Of a stretch of 7,422 nucleotides of DNA, positions 1 through 6,277 are shown one piece after another. The number at the start of each line of letters is the position of its first letter. Within the stretch, counting starts at the first letter, position 1. The notes beneath the pieces are model-generated. The model had not been told where the DNA came from. It did no database searches and worked only from the letters and a program-made list of their open reading frames with translations. A program made the position numbers and the translations under genes. The DNA comes from Bacteroidota bacterium (lineage in GTDB: Bacteria > Bacteroidota > Bacteroidia > Chitinophagales > LD1), in assembly GCA_018267355.1 (NCBI GenBank), contig JAFDYP010000050.1:1-7422 (forward strand), written 5' to 3'.

Positions 1-1
1 T

Positions 2-1282
2 ATCATCAAGGAGTATGGTACGCCGCTACGTATCACCTATCTGCCCAAGATCAGCCAGCAGATACAGCGTGCCCGCAGGCTCTTCAACTCATCTATAGCC
101 AATCTGGACTACAAGGGCAACTACCACTACTGCTACTGTACCAAGAGCTCTCACTTCTCCTTTGTGCTGGAGGAGGCACTGAAGAGCAAGGTCAATATCG
201 AGACATCATCAGCTTTTGACTTCAACATCATCAAGAGCCTGGAGGAAAAGGGCAAGATCACCAAGGATATCACCATCATCTGCAATGGCTTCAAGCCGCA
301 GCGCTACCAGGATAATATCATAGACGCTATCAAGGATGGTTATAAGAACATCATCACCGTACTCGACAATCTGGACGAGCTGGATAAGTATAAGGCGCTG
401 GATGGCGAGCCGCTGCAACTCGGTATGCGCATAGCAGCAGAGGAGGAACCTAAGTATGAGTTCTACACCTCACGTCTCGGCATCCGGGTGAACGATATCA
501 TCCCATTCTACCAGCAGAAGATACATGACAATCCTAAGTACAAGCTGAAGATGCTCCACTTCTTCATAGATACAGGCATCAAGGATGTCAACTATTACTG
601 GACGGAGTTTCACAAGGCACTGCGTATCTATACCGACCTCAAAAAGATATGCCCGGACCTCACTACGATCAATCTGGGTGGCGGCATGCCTATCAAGCAG
701 TCGCTGGCGTTTGATTTTGACTATGAGTATATGATCAATGAGATCGTGAGCCAGATCAAGACCGAGTGTGTAGATGAGGGTGTAGATGAGCCGGATATTT
801 ATACGGAGTTTGGCAGCTATACGGTGGGTGAGAGTGGCGCGGTGATATTCTCCGTACTGGGCCAGAAGCAGCAGAATGACCGTGAGACCTGGTATATGCT
901 GGACGGCTCACTCATGAATAACCTCCCTGACATCTGGGGCCTGGCGCAGCGCTTCATCATGCTGCCTATCAATAACTGGAACGCGGAGTACAAACAGGTA
1001 AACCTCGGCGGCATCACCTGTGATGTAGGCGACTATTACAACTCTGACGCGCATATCAATCAGGTGTACCTGCCCAATATCAAGGATAATGAGAAGCTGT
1101 ACATCGGCTTCTTCCACACCGGTGCCTATCAGGATACGCTCAGTGGCTACGGTGGTATCAAGCACTGCCTGCTGCCATCACCTCCGCACCTGCTCATAGA
1201 TGAGAATAAGGGCAAACTGAGCTACAGGCTCTTCTCAGAAGAGCAGACTGCAGATAGTATGCTGAAGATACTGGGATATTAG
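2..1282 (+). CDS. Arginine decarboxylase-like fold-III PLP enzyme, 5' end outside window
   Basis: The reading frame is open from base 2 to the TAG at 1280-1282 and gives 426 residues, so the gene begins upstream; the GTG at 164 is internal, not the start. Relatives are about 460 residues long, so some 40 are missing. The likely PLP lysine is in YCTKSSH (K48 of the visible part). Further on are the phosphate-binding glycines GGGMP (226-230), a TEFGSY motif (268-273), a dimer-interface-like ITCDVGDYY (338-346, with Cys340) and GAYQDTLSG near the C-terminus, in the order seen in the ornithine/arginine/diaminopimelate decarboxylase superfamily. The protein should be cytosolic. Bacteroidota homologues are annotated as arginine decarboxylase, which converts arginine to agmatine for polyamine synthesis; that substrate is inferred from the family, and another basic amino acid is possible. 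No polyamine genes are visible next to it. Transcription ends at the hairpin just downstream. Confidence 0.85.
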   Translation: MIKEYGTPLRITYLPKISQQIQRARRLFNSSIANLDYKGNYHYCYCTKSSHFSFVLEEALKSKVNIETSSAFDFNIIKSLEEKGKITKDITIICNGFKPQRYQDNIIDAIKDGYKNIITVLDNLDELDKYKALDGEPLQLGMRIAAEEEPKYEFYTSRLGIRVNDIIPFYQQKIHDNPKYKLKMLHFFIDTGIKDVNYYWTEFHKALRIYTDLKKICPDLTTINLGGGMPIKQSLAFDFDYEYMINEIVSQIKTECVDEGVDEPDIYTEFGSYTVGESGAVIFSVLGQKQQNDRETWYMLDGSLMNNLPDIWGLAQRFIMLPINNWNAEYKQVNLGGITCDVGDYYNSDAHINQVYLPNIKDNEKLYIGFFHTGAYQDTLSGYGGIKHCLLPSPPHLLIDENKGKLSYRLFSEEQTADSMLKILGY

Positions 1283-1295
1283 AAGCTGATATGAC

Positions 1296-1339
1296 ATAAA
1301 AGACTAAGCCCTATCGTGAGATAGGGCTTAGTCTTTTAT
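1296..1339. terminator. Bidirectional intrinsic terminator between convergent genes
   Basis: This is a perfect inverted repeat with 20-base arms (1296-1315 and 1320-1339) around a 4-base loop, GTGA, which would form a GNRA-type tetraloop in plus-strand RNA. The arms start with an A-rich run and end with a T-rich run (CTTTTAT at the right end), so RNA from either strand has a stem followed by U residues. It begins 13 bases after the decarboxylase stop and lies 15 bases beyond the stop of the convergent T9SS gene, so it probably serves both. Confidence 0.9.
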
Positions 1340-1354
1340 AGGGTTTGGCCTTGA

Positions 1355-2254
1355 TTAGTGTGCTACAGAGATCTTGCCTTTGTAGATGGTCAGGTGGTCA
1401 TTGCTGCGGATATTGATAGCATAGATGCCGGCAGGCAGAGTGCTGACATTGATAGCCGTGGTAGCGCCGGATAGCATACCGGTGTACACTGTGCGACCTC
1501 CGAGGTCGGTCAGTTGTACCATGCTGCCTATTTCCTCATTATGTACTGCTACATTGATCGTGTTGTTAGCAGGATTTGGGTAGGTGCTCACCATTGCTGA
1601 TGGGTTTACATCATTGATACCGGTAGCCGCGTCTACAGATGCATCAAAGTGCACCTCATCCAGGTAGAGTGTCGAGCCGAGTTCAGTTCCCGAGGCGCTT
1701 TTGCCTGACTTGAAGACGATAGAAAGTGTATCTGGTGCACCAGGCAGCGTATAGAGTCCCGTGAGCGGGAAGGCAAGAAAACCGCCGTTAGACGGTGGCA
1801 GAAGGAAAGTCTGCGTACCACCGAAAAGTGAAGTTCCGGCTTGTGTCAGGTTGATCAGCACCTGGCCGGTATCTGCTCCTGTAGGCCCATTGCCAGAGAA
1901 GTAAGCGTATGCCATGTACAGCGTATCAGGCCTTTTGGTATAAGCGGCACCTGTGAAAGTCGGAGTGCCGGCACCACCTATCGTACCCAGGCCCACATAG
2001 GAGCGTAGTGTCCCCTGACCATTTACAGCAGATGTGGTCATCTTCAGCGTGACAGAGCCGGCCACATGTGCCTGAGCACTCGTGTCTTTGACAGCGAAAT
2101 AGCTGTACTGTGCCCCAAATAGGTTTGCCAGTGTATTCCAGCCTATAGGATTGATAGAGTCGTTCCAGTTTTCAAAGCCGCCGTTCGGCACCTGTTGTGC
2201 AGATGCGCCGAGGGTCATGATAGAAGCAGCAAGAAGGATAAATATCTTTTTCAT
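1355..2254 (-). CDS. Secreted protein with type IX secretion C-terminal sorting domain
   Basis: The product has 299 residues. It starts with a typical Sec signal peptide (KK, then a hydrophobic stretch, and a likely cut after GASA at residue 19). The mature part opens with VPNGGFENW, a start common in Bacteroidota beta-sandwich domains of the putative carbohydrate metabolism (PCMD) type, and the central region ends with LYLDEVHFD (196-204). Residues about 222-299 match a type A T9SS sorting domain: STYPNPANNTINV, LTDLGGRTVY, LPAGIYAINI, and a final IYKGKISVAH. The protein is therefore expected to cross the outer membrane through the Por system and be surface-bound or released. No catalytic motif is visible; glycan binding is only a guess. 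A TTG at 2257 could add one residue, but the ATG at 2254 gives the standard MKKIF start. There is no Shine-Dalgarno, only an A-rich leader. Confidence 0.88.
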   Translation of the reverse strand: MKKIFILLAASIMTLGASAQQVPNGGFENWNDSINPIGWNTLANLFGAQYSYFAVKDTSAQAHVAGSVTLKMTTSAVNGQGTLRSYVGLGTIGGAGTPTFTGAAYTKRPDTLYMAYAYFSGNGPTGADTGQVLINLTQAGTSLFGGTQTFLLPPSNGGFLAFPLTGLYTLPGAPDTLSIVFKSGKSASGTELGSTLYLDEVHFDASVDAATGINDVNPSAMVSTYPNPANNTINVAVHNEEIGSMVQLTDLGGRTVYTGMLSGATTAINVSTLPAGIYAINIRSNDHLTIYKGKISVAH

Positions 2255-2290
2255 CAAATGTGTTTTTTATTTAACTAATGATCACGGGGG

Positions 2291-2322
2291 CAAACCTATA
2301 TCACGATCTGCGCACTAGCAAT
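2291..2322 (-). promoter_or_regulatory. Bacteroidota-type promoter of the T9SS cargo gene
   Basis: Read on the minus strand, ATTG (2322-2319) is followed after 20 bases by TAGGTTTG (2298-2291). The second element matches the Bacteroidota -7 consensus TAnnTTTG at every fixed position, and the first matches the -33 TTG core at the usual spacing. Transcription would start near 2285, leaving an untranslated leader of roughly 30 A/T-rich bases before the ATG at 2254. This indicates separate transcription from the lipoprotein gene upstream. Confidence 0.65.
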
Positions 2323-2393
2323 GAGTACGATCATTTTTAAGAGTCTGAGAGAGTATTATGACAATGCCATGACAAAAAGAGACAGCAATGCCA

Positions 2394-2903
2394 TTATGGA
2401 TTGATGAGCTTGAAAGACATCAGCATTTTATCTATGTCTTTGCCATAGCGAAGCTTGCGGTCTTCGCCACGCGTCCATATGCAGAACTGATAGAATTTAT
2501 CCTTTGCCTCCAGTGTCAGCACACTATAGTAGATCATCTCGCCCTGCATCTTGCCGGCCAGCTCTGTATGTACGCCTTTTGCACCCGGCAGCTCGATAGC
2601 TGTTGAGTCATTGACCATCGGTTTATCCAATACCTTTTTGAGGATGCCGATCTGCTCCTCATAGAATGCAGGAAACGCCTTGTCCTTAGGGCCGGAGAAG
2701 GCTACCGCATAAGTATTCCGGAAACGGTTGCAGTATTGAAACTCTGCGCCGGGCTTCAGGTCATCACATTTGGAGAGGTAGTCAGGTACAGATACCGTAA
2801 AGGCATTGTTTACATTGATCAATTCATCTTTATAGGAATACTTGCACGAAGGCAGGATCAGGGATGAAAGAGCGATAAGGGAAAGGACTATAAAGGACCT
2901 CAT
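2394..2903 (-). CDS. Small putative lipoprotein, function unknown
   Basis: The product has 169 residues with a hydrophobic signal and a lipobox-like LPSC, so Cys20 is the probable lipidated residue; the Pro at -2 is unusual but Bacteroidota lipoboxes are relaxed. The segment after it, KYSYKDE, is charged and might act as a surface-export signal, which is uncertain. The mature part has two cysteines (46 and 58) that could form a disulfide. A pattern of FTVSVPDYL, ELPGAKGVHTEL, MIYYSVLTLEAKDKFYQF and a final MLMSFKLI resembles the small alpha/beta PsbP/DcrB-like fold; this is my inference from pattern only. I do not recognise a named family. It begins 14 bases after the stop of the shorter AGMO-like gene and has no promoter-like sequence of its own, so it is probably the last gene of that operon and may work with those membrane enzymes. 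Confidence 0.75.
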   Translation of the reverse strand: MRSFIVLSLIALSSLILPSCKYSYKDELINVNNAFTVSVPDYLSKCDDLKPGAEFQYCNRFRNTYAVAFSGPKDKAFPAFYEEQIGILKKVLDKPMVNDSTAIELPGAKGVHTELAGKMQGEMIYYSVLTLEAKDKFYQFCIWTRGEDRKLRYGKDIDKMLMSFKLINP

Positions 2904-2917
2904 GTAGTGAGAGTGGT

Positions 2918-3886
2918 TTAAGATTTTTGTTTTTCGCTTGCAGCGAGGTTATTGCGTAGTGTCTTGGCGCGCTGGTCAGGGCCATCATGGCTCCAGCCCG
3001 GCGGCATAAAGATATACTTGATCTTGGTAGCAAAGTCTGGGGCGCGACTGATGTCCCGGCCCAGCGAGGCAAACTCATGACCCGCTATCTTAAACAGATT
3101 ATATGTATGAATGTTGCTTGTGATGCCGTAAACCGGCTTCTCTGTATCGCGCTCCTCTGCGAAAGTACCAAAAAGCCTGTCCCAGATGATCAGGATACCG
3201 CCGTGATTGCGGTCCAGGTAGCGGATGTTAGACGCATGGTGTACGCGGTGGTGTGAAGGTGTATTGAAGATGAACTCGTACCAGCGCGGTAGCTTGCCTA
3301 TGGTCTCTGTGTGCGGCCAGTACTGATAGATCAGAGAGATGGACATCATCATCAGCATCATGAGCGGATCAAAGCCCAGCAGCGGCATCCAGAGCCACCA
3401 GATATACTTATACAGCTGCTCTGCCCAGCTCTGGCGGAGCGCAGTAGCGAGATTGTATGACTGAGAGGAGTGGTGATTGACATGAGCGGCCCAGAGTACG
3501 CGTACCTCATGGCTGAGGCGATGATGCCAGTAGAAGGTAAAGTCATCAGCAAAGAGCAGCAGCACCCACACCCACCAGTGAGAGATGTGCCATTGTATGT
3601 TGAGGAACTCAGCCATGTTAGCTGGTGCCAGCTGCGGGAAGATCGCAAAGTTGTCATGCACCAGAGTGTACACACCGTAGGCAAGGCCCTTCATTATTAC
3701 ATTGATCACGAGGGAGCCGAGCCCCATGCCGATAGAGGAGAAAGCCTCCTTGCTGTCAGAGTAGAGGTCGCGCTGTTCTTTATAGTTGATATAAAGCTCT
3801 GTCCCTATGGCTATGAGGAAAAACGGTATGGCATACAGCACAGGGTCTGTCTCCGGTGGCACCGTTTTGAAGATGTTTAATATCAT
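2918..3886 (-). CDS. Sterol desaturase/fatty acid hydroxylase family protein, AGMO-like, short paralogue
   Basis: The product has 322 residues and is an integral membrane di-iron oxygenase of the fatty acid hydroxylase superfamily (PF04116 type). It has hydrophobic segments near 14-33, 55-75, 103-120 and 158-190. All histidine boxes are present: HRLSH (122-126), HVNHH (135-139), and SHHRVHH (211-217), plus His192 and His228. The order and text (YNLATALRQ, RNHGGILIIWDRLFGTF, VYGIT) closely resemble animal alkylglycerol monooxygenase, a pterin-dependent enzyme that cleaves ether lipids. The same type of lipid hydroxylation is plausible, but the substrate is unknown. The frame can be extended to a TTG at 3922, but this would overlap the gene before it; the ATG at 3886 sits 2 bases after that gene's TGA and is preferred. 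It lacks the C-terminal membrane region of its larger neighbour, from which it probably arose by duplication or the reverse. Confidence 0.87.
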   Translation of the reverse strand: MILNIFKTVPPETDPVLYAIPFFLIAIGTELYINYKEQRDLYSDSKEAFSSIGMGLGSLVINVIMKGLAYGVYTLVHDNFAIFPQLAPANMAEFLNIQWHISHWWVWVLLLFADDFTFYWHHRLSHEVRVLWAAHVNHHSSQSYNLATALRQSWAEQLYKYIWWLWMPLLGFDPLMMLMMMSISLIYQYWPHTETIGKLPRWYEFIFNTPSHHRVHHASNIRYLDRNHGGILIIWDRLFGTFAEERDTEKPVYGITSNIHTYNLFKIAGHEFASLGRDISRAPDFATKIKYIFMPPGWSHDGPDQRAKTLRNNLAASEKQKS

Positions 3887-3888
3887 GA

Positions 3889-5130
3889 TCAATTCAAATT
3901 TAATTTTCTTGCATTGGTCCAAAGCCAGGTCAGGACCACCAGCAAATATACGGCTGCTGCTATGATTGCATAGGTATTGCCAAGATATTTTGATACAAAG
4001 AACCAGACGACGCCGGAGAGTACCACTGCACGCAGCACCTCAGCCCAGACCGCCCAGCGGCGGTTCTCAAAGAGGCCACCGATATTCAGCACCGAGAAGA
4101 TGATCAGCACTGAGGTGGCGGCGAGGTAGATAGTGTCCATGCCTTTGATAGAAAAGAGGAATACCGATGCGCCTATCAGCAGCAGTACAAACTGGAAGAA
4201 GATATAGGCAGTCATCTGCGGAGAGGTAGCCGCGTCGTATTTCTGAAAGGAAGCGGCACTGACCTCCTTATACTCCAGCATGCCACCCATGTCTTGCGGT
4301 TTCCAGCCCGGCGCGAGATAGAACATCCGCAGGCCGTCTCTTACGCTCCCGGCTTTGCCCGCTTCTTTGGCCAGGTCATACCAGTAGGCTACATTGAGGA
4401 GTACGGGGTTCCAGCTTTTGGGCTGGGTAGTGATGCCATAGACCACCTCTTCTTCTTCTTCCTGAAAGGTGCCAAACATCCTATCCCAGATGATCAGCGT
4501 GCCAGCATGGTTCTTGTCTATATACTTAGGGTTGACGCCGTGGTGTACGCGGTGGTGAGAGGGAGAGTTGAATACGTACTCAAACCAGCGCGGCAGGCGG
4601 CCTATCACCTTGGTATGTATCCAGAACTGATAGAGTGTCTGTATAGAAGCAATGGTGATAAACATAGTAGGATCGAAGCCTACAGCCGCGAGTGGCAGAT
4701 AGAACACCCAGGAGAAAGCGCCCTGCACCCAGGCCTGGCGTAGTGCCACGGTCAGGTTATACTCCTCACTTTGGTGATGTACTACGTGGCTGCCCCACAT
4801 CACTGATATCTCATGCGCCAGCCGGTGAAACCAATAGTAAAAGAAGTCGACACCGAGGAAGAGTACCACCATCACTGCGAGGTAGATGCCTGCCTGCTTA
4901 GGGTCATTGGGTATGATGCCTTTCAGAGGTGTGTGGTCATAGATCCAGATATAGACACCGATGGTCAGGAAGCGCATGAAGATGCCTGTGATCTGAGAGC
5001 CGATACCACAGCTGAGGTTGGTGATCGCATCATTGAAGCGATAGTACCTGACGCCCTGTATGCGTGTGACGAGCAGCTCCAGCCCTATGAGCAGGAAGAA
5101 GATAGGGATAGACAGCGTGATGAGTGACAT
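3889..5130 (-). CDS. Sterol desaturase/fatty acid hydroxylase family protein, AGMO-like, long paralogue
   Basis: The product has 413 residues. An N-terminal membrane segment (about 4-21) and others near 81-97, 137-150 and 155-170 surround the catalytic core. The core has HRLAH (102-106) followed by Glu107, HVVHH (115-119), His172, SHHRVHH (191-197) and His208, all the iron ligands expected for an active enzyme. After a soluble stretch, a C-terminal block (about 308-402) holds roughly four more hydrophobic segments. This length and C-terminal membrane domain match alkylglycerol monooxygenase (about 445 residues in humans) better than ordinary sterol desaturases. The likely role is oxidation of membrane lipids or ether lipids using oxygen and perhaps a reduced pterin; the substrate is inferred, not shown. 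It is the first gene of a minus-strand operon, followed 2 bases later by its paralogue. A run of five Glu (224-228) is encoded partly by a trinucleotide repeat. Confidence 0.88.
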   Translation of the reverse strand: MSLITLSIPIFFLLIGLELLVTRIQGVRYYRFNDAITNLSCGIGSQITGIFMRFLTIGVYIWIYDHTPLKGIIPNDPKQAGIYLAVMVVLFLGVDFFYYWFHRLAHEISVMWGSHVVHHQSEEYNLTVALRQAWVQGAFSWVFYLPLAAVGFDPTMFITIASIQTLYQFWIHTKVIGRLPRWFEYVFNSPSHHRVHHGVNPKYIDKNHAGTLIIWDRMFGTFQEEEEEVVYGITTQPKSWNPVLLNVAYWYDLAKEAGKAGSVRDGLRMFYLAPGWKPQDMGGMLEYKEVSAASFQKYDAATSPQMTAYIFFQFVLLLIGASVFLFSIKGMDTIYLAATSVLIIFSVLNIGGLFENRRWAVWAEVLRAVVLSGVVWFFVSKYLGNTYAIIAAAVYLLVVLTWLWTNARKLNLN

Positions 5131-5134
5131 AGTA

Positions 5135-5165
5135 TGAAATTACTATAAATGACGCCTTCGGCAAA
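5135..5165 (-). promoter_or_regulatory. Possible promoter of the AGMO-like operon, inside the selU 5' end
   Basis: On the minus strand, TTTG (5165-5162) is followed after 19 bases by TAATTTCA (5142-5135). This fits the Bacteroidota -33/-7 spacing, but the -7 element matches TAnnTTTG at only four of six fixed positions. Transcription would start close to the ATG at 5130, giving an almost leaderless message. A 6-base dyad (5129-5134 and 5141-5146, ATAGTA/TACTAT) overlaps it and might be chance. Confidence 0.3.
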
Positions 5166-6270
5166 TGACGGCAATCAGTGCCCATTTTTTGTTTCTGCCA
5201 ACGGGCTATCTAGCCTGCCAAACAACAGTTACATTAGCAGCCAAAGCATAGCACTGGTACGCAGTATAGACATAGACGATTTCATGCGCGAGTCCCGACA
5301 GCACCTGACGCTGGATGTACGGTCTCCCGGCGAGTATGGCGTGGGGCATATCCCTCATGCTACGAGCCTGCCACTATTCGATGATGCAGAGCGGGCCGTA
5401 GTAGGTACTGCCTATGTGCAGCGGGGCAGGGCCGAGGCCATAGAGCTGGGGCTGGAGATAGTGGGCAAGAAGATGGCAGACTTTGTACGCTTTGTGAAGC
5501 CACTGGTGAAGGATAACAAGATATACATCCACTGCTGGCGCGGTGGCATGCGCAGTGGTAGCATGGCCTGGCTGTATGACCTGGTGGGCTATGAGGTCAC
5601 GGTGCTCAAGGGTGGCTACAAGGCCTACCGCCATCATGTGCTGGATGCTTTGGCTAAGCCGCTGCCGCTGCGGATCATAGGCGGCCGTACCGGTAGTGGC
5701 AAGACTGAGTTGCTGCATGTGCTGGCGCAAAGAGGAGAACAGGTCATAGACCTGGAGGGGCTGGCCTGCCATAGGGGCTCAGCCTTTGGTGGCATAGGGC
5801 AGGCCGTGCAGCCGAGGACGGAGCACTTTGAGAACCTGATCCACCTGCAGCTATCAGGCCTCGACACCACAAAGCCCATCTGGATAGAGGACGAGAGCAA
5901 GAACGTAGGCCGCTGTGTGATACCTGATGTACTATGGCGGCAGATGAGAGTCGCGCAGGTGTATGCTATAGAGTCTCCTATGGACCAGCGCATAGAGCGG
6001 TTGGTCAGGGACTATGGGACCTTCCCGAAGGAGGAGCTGGAGACAGCCATCCGCGCCATAGAGCGCCGCCTGGGCAATGAGGCCATGAAGGCTGCGCTCG
6101 CTGCACTAGGCGAGGGCAAGCTGGATGAAGTGGTAAGGCTCACCCTGCGCTACTATGATCGGGCATATGATAAGGGACTATCAGGCTACACAGCAGGGCA
6201 GCTCGTGAGAGTGGGTAGCAGTGACAGCGGCATGGAAGGACTGGCAGATACATTAATGACATATAAGTAA
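5149..6270 (+). CDS. selU (mnmH): tRNA 2-selenouridine synthase
   Basis: The product has 373 residues; the E. coli enzyme has 364. It replaces the sulfur of 2-thiouridine at the tRNA wobble position (Lys, Glu, Gln tRNAs) with selenium from selenophosphate, by way of a geranylated intermediate in studied species. Residues about 40-165 form a rhodanese domain: LDVRSPGEY (55-63), the family signature LPLFDDAERAVVGTAY, and the active-site loop HCWRGGMRS with catalytic Cys129. Next comes a P-loop domain, GGRTGSGKT (178-186), then DLEGLACHRGSAFG (201-214) and IEDESKNVG (246-254), all typical of SelU. ATG 5149 is the only standard start in frame before the rhodanese domain, but it adds about 35 residues that look unlike the family, and no Shine-Dalgarno precedes it. 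The start is only 18 bases from the divergent AGMO-like gene. It is probably co-transcribed with selD. Confidence 0.95.
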   Translation: MTPSANDGNQCPFFVSANGLSSLPNNSYISSQSIALVRSIDIDDFMRESRQHLTLDVRSPGEYGVGHIPHATSLPLFDDAERAVVGTAYVQRGRAEAIELGLEIVGKKMADFVRFVKPLVKDNKIYIHCWRGGMRSGSMAWLYDLVGYEVTVLKGGYKAYRHHVLDALAKPLPLRIIGGRTGSGKTELLHVLAQRGEQVIDLEGLACHRGSAFGGIGQAVQPRTEHFENLIHLQLSGLDTTKPIWIEDESKNVGRCVIPDVLWRQMRVAQVYAIESPMDQRIERLVRDYGTFPKEELETAIRAIERRLGNEAMKAALAALGEGKLDEVVRLTLRYYDRAYDKGLSGYTAGQLVRVGSSDSGMEGLADTLMTYK

Positions 6271-6277
6271 GAGAGGC

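Noticed and set aside
2362..2394. A 9-base direct repeat (CAATGCCAT at 2362-2370 and 2386-2394) by the lipoprotein stop.
   Set aside because: It is short, has only two copies, and has no associated hairpin or mobile-element feature; chance is a sufficient explanation.
4449..4460. Trinucleotide repeat (CTT)4 encoding part of a Glu run in the long hydroxylase.
   Set aside because: It is in frame and short, so length change would only add or remove Glu; there is no sign of phase variation.
2388..5127. Several plus-strand open frames of 70-150 codons opposite the hydroxylase and lipoprotein genes.
   Set aside because: They lie entirely on the reverse strand of genes with clear family motifs, show no recognisable domain, and have compositions expected of antisense shadows.
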